Shown here piece by piece: positions 42,398 through 51,778 of a stretch of DNA of 64,000 nucleotides; within the stretch, counting starts at the first letter, position 1; the number at the start of each line of letters is the position of its first letter. Under the pieces are notes generated by a model. It was not told where the DNA came from. It did no database searches and saw only the letters and a list, made by a program, of their open reading frames with translations. This DNA comes from Aquimarina rhabdastrellae (GTDB lineage: Bacteria; Bacteroidota; Bacteroidia; Flavobacteriales; Flavobacteriaceae): positions 1-64,000 of the forward strand of contig CANDNT010000001.1 in assembly GCA_947387485.1 (NCBI GenBank), written 5' to 3'. The position numbers and the translations under genes were made by a program.

Positions 42398-42958
42398 ATG
42401 AATACTACAGAACGTTCTCTTTTAGAATCTAAATTTAAAAGACACCGTATCAAATACAATATTACAAATAACAGTATTACTATTGGTCAAGCACAGATTG
42501 ATTATGTTTCCTTATTTGGTTTAGCCATTTTACCTAATAGTATTGCACTAATATTACTTCTTTACATCATTTTTGATGATTATGCTTTTGTAGATCGGAT
42601 ACCGTTTAAGATCATCTTTATCATTATTGGTTTATTTGCTGTGGGTATTTCTCAAGCATATAGATTACTTACAAATCAAAAAATCAATGGCAGTATTAAA
42701 ACATTATCTAATGGTGTTTTAAAAATAGATCATAAAGATTTTAAGGGAACTTTTGATAAACGAAATACTCAAAAAATAGGATATACGCTTGATTATTTTG
42801 AAGAAGAAGAAATCTTTCAAGGTTCATTATTCTTATTAGATAACGAAGATATAATGCATCCTTTATTAGGTTTTTATGATGAAGAAGAACGTTATATGCA
42901 CAACGATCTTCAATGGTATCTAGTCTTTTTTGAAAAGCAACTTAGATTAAATCATTAA
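42398..42958 (+). CDS. Hypothetical two-helix membrane protein
   Basis: A 186-residue protein with two adjacent transmembrane helices (LFGLAILPNSIALILLLYII and FKIIFIIIGLFAVGISQAY) after a 45-residue cytoplasmic segment. A soluble C-terminal domain follows (KTLSNGVLKIDHKDFKGTF, LLGFYDEEERYMHNDLQWYL). No family was recognised. It is 80 nt downstream of the GNAT gene and 34 nt upstream of another small gene. Confidence 0.6.
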   Translation: MNTTERSLLESKFKRHRIKYNITNNSITIGQAQIDYVSLFGLAILPNSIALILLLYIIFDDYAFVDRIPFKIIFIIIGLFAVGISQAYRLLTNQKINGSIKTLSNGVLKIDHKDFKGTFDKRNTQKIGYTLDYFEEEEIFQGSLFLLDNEDIMHPLLGFYDEEERYMHNDLQWYLVFFEKQLRLNH

Positions 42959-42991
42959 TGTAATTAGCATCAACTTTTAATTTAACTAAAT

Positions 42992-43351
42992 ATGAGTGAC
43001 CTAATAAACGTTTATGATACCAATAAAATAGTGGAAAAATCTACTGGAATCTATAGTATCTATATTATTGGAGGTTGGGATATAGATTTAGGCGATTTTG
43101 ATATAATTTTAAAAAATGTAAGAACGAATAAAATAGTTACTCCTAAAAAGAGTAAGTGGCGTTTACAATCTTATGAATTTAATCAAAAAGCAAAAAAAAT
43201 AATGTCTATTAATATTCCTGAAAGAGGAGAATATCAAATTATATTTAAAAATATTGATAGTTTAAAAGTTTGGAATTTCGATTTTCCATATTTAGGAAGA
43301 CTATTTATACGCCCTAAAGCCCATCATCTTATAAGTATATATATATGCTAA
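42992..43351 (+). CDS. Hypothetical beta-rich protein
   Basis: A 119-residue soluble protein (MSDLINVYDTNKIVEKSTG, GGWDIDLGDFDIILKNVRTN, IPERGEYQIIFKNIDS) predicted to be a beta-sandwich, no signal peptide. It lies 34 nt behind the preceding membrane-protein gene and may share its transcript. No recognised family. Confidence 0.55.
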   Translation: MSDLINVYDTNKIVEKSTGIYSIYIIGGWDIDLGDFDIILKNVRTNKIVTPKKSKWRLQSYEFNQKAKKIMSINIPERGEYQIIFKNIDSLKVWNFDFPYLGRLFIRPKAHHLISIYIC

Positions 43352-43425
43352 ATACTAAGTTAATTAAAAATACAATTCTAAAAAATGATTACATTTAATA
43401 TTGCATTATCACACAATCATTATTT

Positions 43426-44256
43426 ATGAAATCAATTTTTAGTTACGTTGTACTATTTTCATTTATAGCATGTAACACCAACCATCAGCCCATTGCAGTT
43501 GAAAAAAAGACTAGAGAGATACCAATAAAAGAAAAACAGTTGATAGATCTTTCTCATACCTATTCAGATAAAACTGTGTATTGGGTTACCGCCAAAGAAT
43601 TTAAATTAGATACTGTTTTTAAAGGAGAAACAGACAAAGGTTATTTTTATTCTGCCAATAATTTTAGTACTGCAGAGCATGGTGGTACACATATAGATGC
43701 ACCCATACACTTTGCAAAACATGGACAATCTGTAGATGAGATTCCGCTTAAAAAATTAATCGGTGATGCTATTAAAATCAATGTTTCTTCAAAAGCTATG
43801 GAAAATCCTGACTATTTAATTTCTATAGAGGACTTCTTGGCTTGGGAAAAACATCAAGGAATTAAAATTCCAGATGGTAGTATCGTATTATTACAAACTA
43901 ATTTTTCTAAGTATTATCCAGATAGAGTTAAGTATTTAGGCACAGATAAAAGAGGAGAAGAAGCTGTTGCTTTACTTCATTTTCCCGGACTTTCTCCAGA
44001 AGCAGCACAATGGCTTGTAGAACATCGTAATATTAATGCTATTGGTATCGATACACCTAGCATAGATTATGGACAATCGACATATTTTAAAAGCCATGTT
44101 ATCTTATTAGAACAAAATATTCCTGCTTTTGAAAACTTGACAAACCTAGATAAACTACCTTTAAGTGGATTCGAAATTATTGCTTTACCTATGAAAATAG
44201 AAGGTGGAAGTGGAGCTCCTTTAAGAATAATAGCTATGCTATCGAAAATTAAATAG
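43426..44256 (+). CDS. Cyclase-family (kynurenine-formamidase-like) lipoprotein
   Basis: A 276-residue lipoprotein (MKSIFSYVVLFSFIAC, lipobox FIAC) of the cyclase family. The metal-binding signature is HGGTHIDAPIHFAKHG (HxGTHxDxPxHF), with IDLSHTYSDKTVYW near the start and GIDTPSIDYGQS downstream, as in bacterial kynurenine formamidase and related amidohydrolases. The envelope location and lack of a tryptophan-catabolism neighbourhood make true kynurenine formamidase uncertain. Single gene with terminator. Confidence 0.87.
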   Translation: MKSIFSYVVLFSFIACNTNHQPIAVEKKTREIPIKEKQLIDLSHTYSDKTVYWVTAKEFKLDTVFKGETDKGYFYSANNFSTAEHGGTHIDAPIHFAKHGQSVDEIPLKKLIGDAIKINVSSKAMENPDYLISIEDFLAWEKHQGIKIPDGSIVLLQTNFSKYYPDRVKYLGTDKRGEEAVALLHFPGLSPEAAQWLVEHRNINAIGIDTPSIDYGQSTYFKSHVILLEQNIPAFENLTNLDKLPLSGFEIIALPMKIEGGSGAPLRIIAMLSKIK

Positions 44257-44266
44257 CAACATAAGC

Positions 44267-44297
44267 AAAACGCTTATTAACAAATAATAAGCGTTTT
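44267..44297. terminator. Terminator after the cyclase gene
   Basis: AAAACGCTTATTA/TAATAAGCGTTTT, a perfect 13-bp stem with a 5-nt loop, followed by T. Confidence 0.8.
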
Positions 44298-44320
44298 TAT
44301 TTAAAGTAATACTTTAAGTA

Positions 44321-45712
44321 TTAACATGGATTAAAAACTACTTCTAGATAAAGATTATGACCATCTTTACTAATCCAGTGCTCTGATCTTACATCCCCAT
44401 TTGAATGATCATATCTTGACCAAAATTTGGCTTTTGATTTTCTTTTCTTATTAGCCTTATTTGATTGAGCACTTCCAGTTTTATGTGCTTTTTGAATACA
44501 ATTTGCATCTCTAAAAATACCATCAACACGTACTTTAATAAAAGGCTTGTGTCTTCTTTTTTTAACTTTTACCCAACAATTACCACCACAACTTTTAAAA
44601 GCTTCACTAGTTCCTTTAATGCGATTTGCTCCTAAAAAACCATTGGAAACATCAATCCTACCAGTTAACATCCATGTTCCATTATTTGTAGAATCAAATG
44701 TTGATCCGTTTACCTCTGTACATGCATTCTCTACGATAACACTTACTGGATCAGACATTACTTGAAGAATACCATTATCATCAAAAAACTCTATAGTTAC
44801 AATAGCATTATATGGTTCAATAGAAATGTCAGTATATGTATGGCTTATATATTCTCCACTTTGTATACTGTTAATATGCGTAGTTATAGGAGTACCATCA
44901 CCCCAATCAATACTTATTTTATGAAAATTACCTATATAAGGGCTAGAACTTACAATATTACCATCAATATCCTTTTTCGTTTCAAATAATGTCATAGCTA
45001 TCTTCTTTTCATACACATTACAATTTACATTTTGTAATATTCCAGAAGAGTTATATTCTAAAAATGGACTCACTATTATGTGCATTTTAGTTCCCATAGT
45101 ATTATTAACAGAACTTAATTCAATCACATCATATTTAGTTAATAAATCTGCGGGTAGAATACCTGTTCCTTTTTCAATCTTCTTAATCTCTTCAAGAGCT
45201 TTTTGTTCCTTTTTATCTACAGAAAGAATGATATCGTTAGAATGGAATATATAAACCTTGTCACCAATACCTATTTCGAGATCTTTATTGAGATAAGATT
45301 TTTGATATCCAGTAACATAATCCTTTTTCATGATTTCCATGATTTCTTTTTCTGTATTTCCTCGCTCGCTAAAACCGTATCTTTCATTATACAGTTTTCT
45401 ATAAGAGGAAAATCCTGAGAATTGACTTTCGATATCATCTAAGATTAGATCTTCATCTAATTCTTCATCTTTAGCATCTTCAAATTTTAGATTAATATAT
45501 TCTTCTAAAAAGCCATAATAAGCATCTACATGATCTTTGTCTTTAAAAAATAAAATTCCGTTTTCTACTCTGGGCATATCTACTCTTGGTAACTCAGAAG
45601 ACTGTGCCTTTTCCTGTAATTCAAAAGACTCATTTGGGAGTTCTTCTTTTGCACAAGAAAATAATAGTGTTAATAATATAAAGCCTGCGGTTAATGATTT
45701 AATGTGTTTCAT
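44321..45712 (-). CDS. Large lipoprotein with beta domain and shared leader element
   Basis: A 463-residue lipoprotein (MKHIKSLTAGFILLTLLFSC, lipobox LFSC). Residues about 30-150 are helical and acidic (FEDAKDEELDEDLILDDIES), probably a linker or binding segment. A PKD-like beta domain lies near 255-315 (ISIDWGDGTPITTHINSIQS, containing the WGDG motif). The C-terminal part is basic and Cys-containing (CGGNCWVKVKKRRHKPFIKV). Function unknown; surface-exposed protein likely. The AGAGTAAG/hairpin element lies 21 nt upstream. Confidence 0.72.
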   Translation of the reverse strand: MKHIKSLTAGFILLTLLFSCAKEELPNESFELQEKAQSSELPRVDMPRVENGILFFKDKDHVDAYYGFLEEYINLKFEDAKDEELDEDLILDDIESQFSGFSSYRKLYNERYGFSERGNTEKEIMEIMKKDYVTGYQKSYLNKDLEIGIGDKVYIFHSNDIILSVDKKEQKALEEIKKIEKGTGILPADLLTKYDVIELSSVNNTMGTKMHIIVSPFLEYNSSGILQNVNCNVYEKKIAMTLFETKKDIDGNIVSSSPYIGNFHKISIDWGDGTPITTHINSIQSGEYISHTYTDISIEPYNAIVTIEFFDDNGILQVMSDPVSVIVENACTEVNGSTFDSTNNGTWMLTGRIDVSNGFLGANRIKGTSEAFKSCGGNCWVKVKKRRHKPFIKVRVDGIFRDANCIQKAHKTGSAQSNKANKKRKSKAKFWSRYDHSNGDVRSEHWISKDGHNLYLEVVFNPC

Positions 45713-45730
45713 TTTTTACATTTTATTAAG

Positions 45731-45765
45731 TTCTTACTCTGTTAAGGCTTTTCAGATTCCGCCTT
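45731..45765 (-). promoter_or_regulatory. Shared leader/promoter element, copy 3 (short form)
   Basis: On the minus strand AGGC-GGAATCTGAAAA-GCCT then TTAAC and AGAGTAAG, 21 nt before the ATG at 45712. It has the hairpin and box of the long copies but not their upstream 80 bp. Confidence 0.6.
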
Positions 45766-46016
45766 TCATAGTTTAGTATTACAATCAAACTCTAATCATT
45801 TAAAGTGTAATTCCTCACTATTTCATGTGATCGATCATGAGATAGGGTAGATGTAGAGACTTTATTACCCATATTTTTTTACTTTTTTTAAGCAAAAGTG
45901 ACATATTTACCACAAACAATTAATAAACAGCTATTTATAATCGTTTTTTTCTATACTAAAAAATGTAACACACTATATGTTATTGATGTCTAATAAATTC
46001 CTTAATATTAAATTTT

Positions 46017-46358
46017 ATGGATAATGGATTAATACTTTATATAACACTATTTATTCCTTTAGACTTAGTGGCTATATTTTATATGTTATTAGGGCGTAGG
46101 AAGAAAAATGATGCTATGAATTTCAAATCAGATATAATGAATTTTGAACGAGCAATAGCAACACATCAATATAAGTCTATTAATAAATATGGTTTCAGAC
46201 TTATCCAAAATACTCAGCTAACCATGAAACATTTATCAGCTATGTCTAAATCGGTTAATAGCTTAAAAGATGATAATGAAGAATTAAAAGAACTAAGATC
46301 TGTTATTTATAATAAGTACCTAAATTGGAGTAGAGGGTATTTAAATAATAAGTTTTAA
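46017..46358 (+). CDS. Small single-pass membrane protein
   Basis: A 113-residue protein with an N-terminal membrane helix (LILYITLFIPLDLVAIFYML) followed by RRKKND, so the C-terminal 85 residues should be cytoplasmic. That part is helical and ends in a possible coiled coil (LSAMSKSVNSLKDDNEELKE). No family was recognised. Single gene, with a terminator 9 nt after the stop. Confidence 0.6.
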   Translation: MDNGLILYITLFIPLDLVAIFYMLLGRRKKNDAMNFKSDIMNFERAIATHQYKSINKYGFRLIQNTQLTMKHLSAMSKSVNSLKDDNEELKELRSVIYNKYLNWSRGYLNNKF

Positions 46359-46366
46359 ACGTACAG

Positions 46367-46402
46367 TTAAGGTGTCATTTTTAAATTAAAACGACACCTT
46401 AA
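46367..46402. terminator. Bidirectional terminator
   Basis: TTAAGGTGTC/GACACCTTAA, a perfect 10-bp stem between convergent genes, with T-rich loop and flanks. Confidence 0.75.
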
Positions 46403-46415
46403 TTCATATTTCTAT

Positions 46416-46820
46416 TTAAACTCTAGTAAACTTACCATTACTAAATTTAAATTTGCGACCATTTTTATCAATTAATATCCCTCCGTTTTTGGGATATTCT
46501 TTTTCTTCTGTTTTGTTAGTAATAGCATCTGCTAATTGATCAATAGTAGAACTATCAACAGCTATAAATGGGTTACGACTTACATGAAAAACAACTCCGT
46601 TTGCCGATTCTTGACATCTTCCGTCAGAAGATCTATTTTCAATTTTATAATCACTTGCACTTCTAACGGTTTCTCTTCCTATGTTAGTTACAAAATTATG
46701 ATCTTGTGTAATGTGACCGTATTCATTGCCATCTTTAAAATACACAGTTTCATTTGAACCTATAGTTCCTGTATACCCTATAATATTTGCTTTTTTATAG
46801 AAATCATCTCTATATGCCAT
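46416..46820 (-). CDS. Hypothetical protein with diverged leader element
   Basis: A 134-residue cytoplasmic protein (MAYRDDFYKKANIIGYTGTI, SNETVYFKDGNEYGHITQDH), with a late segment GGILIDKNGRKFKFSNGKF like a short beta hairpin. One Cys, no signal peptide, no recognised family. It belongs with three other poorly known genes that carry related hairpins upstream; here the hairpin is 56 nt from the start. Confidence 0.6.
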   Translation of the reverse strand: MAYRDDFYKKANIIGYTGTIGSNETVYFKDGNEYGHITQDHNFVTNIGRETVRSASDYKIENRSSDGRCQESANGVVFHVSRNPFIAVDSSTIDQLADAITNKTEEKEYPKNGGILIDKNGRKFKFSNGKFTRV

Positions 46821-47140
46821 GTTGTAAAAGTTATTATTAATTCGAGTTTTTCTTTCGAATTAAGATTTTAATATGCTTACTCTATACAGTTTTCAGCTTA
46901 CCTGTGCCAGAACATCAAAAAGCACTGGCTAACTTTTTGACTATACAAATTTTAAGAAGTATCATTAATTGTATAGGTAGTTTTGATATGAGCTACATTT
47001 CTTAGGTAATGGGCAGTAAATTCCCTGTTATTAAAAAAATGTTTTTAGATAGATTCCACTTATAAACTCTGTGGTTTTGACCTTTTTTGTTACTAACTAT
47101 TCTTTCTAAATTTAGTAGTCACACTAAATCACATAAATAG
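46821..47140. promoter_or_regulatory. Intergenic region with diverged copy 4 of the leader element
   Basis: On the minus strand ACAG-GTAAGCTGAAAA-CTGT followed by AGAGTAAG (46904-46876) resembles the hairpin and box at 41484, 45731 and 61732. The four-base stem is changed on both sides, while the 12-nt loop keeps CTGAAAA. The rest of the region should hold the divergent promoter of the sulfatase-like gene; no clear consensus was found. Confidence 0.45.
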
Positions 47141-49369
47141 ATGTCGAAAGAACAATTAAAAAAGAATGAATCAACTGATTCAAAAAACAATGCTCAACTG
47201 TTTGGAAACGGAAAAAATGTTTTACTCATCATGGCAGATGAATTTAGATTTCCTATCAATAAAGATGCTGGAGGGATGACTACAGATCTTAAAAATATTT
47301 TAGGATTCCAAAACATAGATGGTACTTCTGATAATGTCGAAGAATACATCTCTGAAGATGCTCGTAAACTATTTCCTGGTTTTATGAAATTAAGAGAAAA
47401 TGCTACAGTACTTAAAAACCATACAGTAGCTACCACTGCTTGTGTACCAAGTAGAGCAGCAATGTTTACAGGACAATATGGAACAAAAAATAAAGTTACT
47501 CAAACAGATGGAGTATTTAAAGGTGCTAGCGAAGAAGGCTTTTTCTGGCTAGATCCAGAGGGTATTCCTACACTAGGAGATTGGTTTAAACAAAATAATT
47601 ATTCCACACATTATTTCGGGAAATGTCACTTTGCACATCCTAAAAAACAAAGCTTAAAGAATTGGGGATTTGATGATTGGGAAACCTCTTTTCCTGAACC
47701 ACATGGTACTTTAAAAAATAATCTTGGAATGTATAGAGATCATGGTTTTACAGATCTTGTAACGACATTTTTAAGACGTAAAGGGATGGCTCTTGATTAT
47801 GATCAAGAAGTAGGTCGTATTGAAATGAATGAAAGATTAACTGATGAAGAAAAACAACAACAAATTGATACCATAGATAAAAAGCCATGGTTTGCTGTAG
47901 CTTCGTTTACCAATCCACATGATATTACTACTTGGCCAGTTTTACCTGCAAAAGCTCAAGGTGTACTCCATAAGCCTGAAGGAATTGATGATGATTTTGA
48001 AGTACATCATAAAACACCATTAGGAATTCCTCCTGAAGGAACATTAAGTACACCTCCTGAGCAAGGAACTTGGAGATTTGATATGAATCCAGGCGGAATT
48101 GATGATAGTTATGCTACACTACCTAAATCATGGAGAGAAGATTTAAAAGATAAACCAGATTGTCAATTTGATTATTCTTTAAAACTAGGTATAGCACTTG
48201 CTTCAAAAACAGGAAACCAAAAGGTTGCCAATAATTCTCATAAAATAACTGGAATTCCGTTACCATTATCTGAAGATCCTAAAACATGGACCGAAGCTTA
48301 TATGCAATATTATACATATTTGCATCATGTCTTAGATCAACAAATTGATCGTGTATTAAAAACACTGGATGAGTCAGGTTTAAGAGAAGATACTATAGTA
48401 GTTTTTGTTCCTGATCATGGAGAATACGGTGGCTCTCACGGAATGATGATGCAAAAATGGCATACGGCTTATCAAGAGGCTATTCATGTTCCAGTAGTAA
48501 TTAGTATGCCTAAAGAGGATCGTTCTGCTAATACAACAACACCTAAAGCTATAGAAGCGCTGACAAGTCATATCGATATTGCACCAACGCTTTTAGGCTT
48601 AACTGGTGTTACAGCAGACGAAGTTTCTGTACTGAGAAAAGGATTAGGGGGCTCAAGAGTACCAGAGTTTGTGGGTGCTGATATCAGTGAATTGATTACA
48701 GGAACGGCTACACAAATTTATGATCGTTTTAATCTAGAAGGTAACAATCAAAGAAACGCTATTTTGTTTACAACTAGTGACATGATTACCGAACCTATAG
48801 ATTACAAACCTCATAAAATAGATTCATTTCAGGAATATGGTAATGATTTTGATATTTATAGCAAAGCAGTAAAACATTATATCAAAACACCTGATGATAA
48901 TTTAACTACCGCACAACTAGATGATATTGATCGTTTAAAAAGAGGTCCTGTAATTCAACCCGCAGAAGTGCATTGTATAAGAGAAGGTTCATGGAAACTC
49001 GTTCGTTACAGAGATTATCACGATCCAGAAAATGAAAAGAAATTTCAATGGGAATTGTATAATCTTGATAATGATTCAAAAGAAGTAAGAAATTTATTGA
49101 TCTATAATTATACATCATCTGAAGAAGCATCTGGTCAATTAGAAACAATTCATCATGAAAACGGAATTGATCATGATAATAATGGATCATTTGCTACTCA
49201 AACAGCCACCTTAACACGAACTATAGCTGTTGAGGATAATCAAAATTCTTCTAGATTTAAAGCTAATCCTCATATAAAGGGATATACTGATATAGAAGGT
49301 CGTCGAATAGAAAGAAAAGCTGAACAATTATATAAAAAAATGCTTCAGTTGATTGATCATATGCTATAA
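47141..49369 (+). CDS. Sulfatase-like hydrolase
   Basis: A 742-residue alkaline-phosphatase-superfamily enzyme. The metal site is NVLLIMADEFRFP near the N-terminus, the sulfatase signature CVPSRAAMFTG has Cys101 for conversion to formylglycine, and FVPDHGEYGGSHGMMMQK forms the later metal-binding motif. No signal peptide is visible, so it would act in the cytoplasm unless exported otherwise, which is unusual for a carbohydrate sulfatase; no sulfatase-maturating enzyme is in the window. The substrate could be an organic sulfate or phosphonate/phosphodiester. A VOC protein gene follows. Confidence 0.88.
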   Translation: MSKEQLKKNESTDSKNNAQLFGNGKNVLLIMADEFRFPINKDAGGMTTDLKNILGFQNIDGTSDNVEEYISEDARKLFPGFMKLRENATVLKNHTVATTACVPSRAAMFTGQYGTKNKVTQTDGVFKGASEEGFFWLDPEGIPTLGDWFKQNNYSTHYFGKCHFAHPKKQSLKNWGFDDWETSFPEPHGTLKNNLGMYRDHGFTDLVTTFLRRKGMALDYDQEVGRIEMNERLTDEEKQQQIDTIDKKPWFAVASFTNPHDITTWPVLPAKAQGVLHKPEGIDDDFEVHHKTPLGIPPEGTLSTPPEQGTWRFDMNPGGIDDSYATLPKSWREDLKDKPDCQFDYSLKLGIALASKTGNQKVANNSHKITGIPLPLSEDPKTWTEAYMQYYTYLHHVLDQQIDRVLKTLDESGLREDTIVVFVPDHGEYGGSHGMMMQKWHTAYQEAIHVPVVISMPKEDRSANTTTPKAIEALTSHIDIAPTLLGLTGVTADEVSVLRKGLGGSRVPEFVGADISELITGTATQIYDRFNLEGNNQRNAILFTTSDMITEPIDYKPHKIDSFQEYGNDFDIYSKAVKHYIKTPDDNLTTAQLDDIDRLKRGPVIQPAEVHCIREGSWKLVRYRDYHDPENEKKFQWELYNLDNDSKEVRNLLIYNYTSSEEASGQLETIHHENGIDHDNNGSFATQTATLTRTIAVEDNQNSSRFKANPHIKGYTDIEGRRIERKAEQLYKKMLQLIDHML

Positions 49370-49472
49370 GTCAAAACAAATACTATTTATTTACTAAAGT
49401 CATGGGTGAAAGCTCATGGCTTTTATTTTTAACTAATTGTAGGTTATTGTATGATTTTATACATTGTAGCCT

Positions 49473-49898
49473 ATGATAGGTAAACAAATCAAAGGTTTAG
49501 GAGAAATTATCCTTAGAGTAGAAGATATGGAAATTATGAAAAATTTCTACCAAGATATAATAGGGTTAGAACTCGTTAATGCTTCAGAAAATTATACTTT
49601 TTTTAAAATAGCCGAAGGTTATGGTGGTCATCAACAAACTTTGGCACTCTTTGCAAAAGCTAATGTAACTGCTTTTGGAGATACTATGGGAGCGATAGAT
49701 CCGAAGCAAAGTAATTTACATCATTTTGCTTTAGAAATAGACAAGAAAGACTACGATGATATTCTTAATTATTGTAAAGAAGCTAATATTCCTCATGTAA
49801 CCGAAGTTTTTGAATGGGTTAAATGGAAATCAATCTTTATTAAAGACCCAGAAGCTAATATTGTAGAATTTGTATGCTATGATGTAGCTATACTATAA
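49473..49898 (+). CDS. VOC-family (glyoxalase/dioxygenase-fold) protein
   Basis: A 141-residue protein of the vicinal-oxygen-chelate superfamily. LGEIILRVEDMEIMKNFYQD is the first beta-alpha-beta-beta half (metal-ligand position Arg/Glu rather than the usual His), and NLHHFALEIDKKDYDDI starts the second half with His. SIFIKDPEANIVEFVCY ends it with the Glu ligand. The substrate is unknown. It is 104 nt after the sulfatase-like gene on the same strand; both may share a transcript. Confidence 0.85.
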   Translation: MIGKQIKGLGEIILRVEDMEIMKNFYQDIIGLELVNASENYTFFKIAEGYGGHQQTLALFAKANVTAFGDTMGAIDPKQSNLHHFALEIDKKDYDDILNYCKEANIPHVTEVFEWVKWKSIFIKDPEANIVEFVCYDVAIL

Positions 49899-49899
49899 A

Positions 49900-49936
49900 A
49901 GAGAGAGCAGGTAAGGGGTATTGCTCTCTCTTTCTC
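49900..49936 (+). terminator. Terminator of the VOC gene
   Basis: AGAGAGAGCA/TGCTCTCTCT, a 10-bp stem with a 12-nt loop, followed by TTCTCTT. Confidence 0.7.
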
Positions 49937-49970
49937 TTGGGGAATACTTAAAGGTATTATGGCTATGGGT

Positions 49971-51107
49971 TCATTGCCACCACTTAACTAGTGGACTTGC
50001 ATCTTGTTTTATTTTTATAGGTGTCCCAATTTGAGGAACCATAATAGGCAATCCCAACATGGTACTCTTTGAGATAACGCGTTCAATAGGTTCTGTCCAA
50101 CTATGCAAAGCCAACTTAAAGCCACCCCAATGTATAGGCATCATTTTTTTTGCATTTACATCTATTCCTGCTTGTGCTGTCTCTTCTGGAAACATATGTA
50201 TATCAGGCCACATTTCGTTGTATTGACCACATTCCATTAATGCAATATCAAAAGGTCCATATTTCTCTCCGATCTCTTTAAAATGAGTGCTATATCCACT
50301 ATCGCCACTAAAGAATATTTTAGATTCAGGTGTTTGAATTACCCATGAACTCCATAATGTAGATTGTCCGTTTGATAATTTTCTTCCAGAAAAGTGTTGT
50401 GCAGGTGTACACACAAAATTAAAAGTTTCAAAATTTACTTGCTGCCACCAATCCAATTCTGTAATACGTTCTTGTGGTACACCCCAGGCTTCAAGGTGAA
50501 CACCTACGCCTAATGGAGTATAAAAATGTGTTACTTTATCTTTTAACTGCTGTATTGACTCATAGTCTAGGTGATCGTAATGATCGTGAGAGATCAAAAC
50601 AGCATCGATTTTGGGTAATTGCGCTATAGTTATAGGTAATTCTTTGCTAAAACGTTCTCCACCCAGCAGTGGATGTGGAGCAGGAACTTTACCTAGCATA
50701 GGATCAATCAGCACATTATAATGTCCTGATTGTAATAAAAAAGTGGAATGTCCAAACCAGATTAAACGATCCTCTTCGATATTGTTATGCAAGGCAGAGG
50801 AATCAAATTTGTGTACGGGTATGCTTTTTTGTGGCCTTGTATTAGGTACCTTAGTAAAAAAGAATTTACGCGTCATCGTCATCATATCAGAAAAACTTGG
50901 GTCTTGAGGTACATCTTTGGTATTGACAAATTTTCCTTCTTTATATTGTTTTGATGTAGTATATAACTGTTGTCTTTTTTCAGAAATATCGCCACCAAAA
51001 GTAGGGTAGTAGCCCACAAACAACATATACGCTATAATAAATAGTGCGATAAGAGCACCTAATGTTATAAACATTCGTTTAGTATATTTTAATATTAATT
51101 GTAACAT
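49971..51107 (-). CDS. MBL-fold metallo-hydrolase (NAPE-PLD/UlaG-like), membrane-anchored
   Basis: A 378-residue metallo-beta-lactamase-fold hydrolase with an N-terminal membrane helix (MFITLGALIALFIIAYMLFV). The metal motif is LISHDHYDHLD (HxHxDH), with WFGHSTFLL before it and IFFSGDSGY later; these and MPIHWGGF fit the group of NAPE-phospholipase D and UlaG-like enzymes. The substrate is unknown. The ATG at 51107 is 1 nt from the upstream stop; a longer frame would overlap that gene. Last gene of the SDR-AraC operon. Confidence 0.85.
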   Translation of the reverse strand: MLQLILKYTKRMFITLGALIALFIIAYMLFVGYYPTFGGDISEKRQQLYTTSKQYKEGKFVNTKDVPQDPSFSDMMTMTRKFFFTKVPNTRPQKSIPVHKFDSSALHNNIEEDRLIWFGHSTFLLQSGHYNVLIDPMLGKVPAPHPLLGGERFSKELPITIAQLPKIDAVLISHDHYDHLDYESIQQLKDKVTHFYTPLGVGVHLEAWGVPQERITELDWWQQVNFETFNFVCTPAQHFSGRKLSNGQSTLWSSWVIQTPESKIFFSGDSGYSTHFKEIGEKYGPFDIALMECGQYNEMWPDIHMFPEETAQAGIDVNAKKMMPIHWGGFKLALHSWTEPIERVISKSTMLGLPIMVPQIGTPIKIKQDASPLVKWWQ

Positions 51108-51108
51108 A

Positions 51109-51777
51109 TTATTTTTTTCTTGCCAAAGCATTGATAGCTTTTGCATCTAAGTGTTTTTCGTGTTTTTGATGAAACAGACTATTAATCATAGCTTGACCAA
51201 TACGGCTTGTTGTAGTAACCGAATCTCTATTTTTGAGCATAGAGAAAAATGGTTTCATTAAGAAATATACACCGTTATACCATCCTGTTCTCGATTTTAT
51301 TCCTTTTTCAGGAATTATCATACCGGGTCTAAAAGCATAAGCATCTTTAAATCCTTGTAACAATACCATGTTTTCTGTTCTTCCTTTTACTCTTGCCCAC
51401 ATACTGTTTCCGATTTCAGTACTATCGGTTCCTGCTCCAGAAACATAATTAAAAACCATATTAGGATTGAGACTATATAATGTATCTACAAAAGCCTTAG
51501 TAGTTTGATATGTTATTTTTGTATAAATCTCTTCATTCATTCCTAATGCTGATACTCCCATACAATAAAAACAAGCATCTATACCAATCAAAAATTCTTC
51601 TAATGCTGTAATTTGTGTAAAATCATGTAATAGAAGTTCTTTTATCTTAGGATGAGTCATTCCTATAGCTTTACGATTTACCAGAATGATTTCCTCTATC
51701 TTTTCACTTTCTATACATTCTAGCAATACACCTTTTCCTACCATTCCAGTTGAACCAGTTATCAATACCTTCTTCAT
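51109..51777 (-). CDS. NAD(P)H-binding atypical SDR protein
   Basis: A 222-residue Rossmann-fold protein with the nucleotide loop VLITGSTGMVGKGVLLECIE and an atypical SDR core (YCMGVSALGMNEEIYTKITY). The usual YxxxK is replaced by a segment around NYVSGAGTDSTEIGN and WARVKGRTE, as in TIP30/oxidoreductase HTATIP2-like proteins. The enzymatic reaction is not known. It sits between the AraC regulator and MBL hydrolase genes, with 1-nt gaps on both sides. Confidence 0.85.
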   Translation of the reverse strand: MKKVLITGSTGMVGKGVLLECIESEKIEEIILVNRKAIGMTHPKIKELLLHDFTQITALEEFLIGIDACFYCMGVSALGMNEEIYTKITYQTTKAFVDTLYSLNPNMVFNYVSGAGTDSTEIGNSMWARVKGRTENMVLLQGFKDAYAFRPGMIIPEKGIKSRTGWYNGVYFLMKPFFSMLKNRDSVTTTSRIGQAMINSLFHQKHEKHLDAKAINALARKK

Positions 51778-51778
51778 A

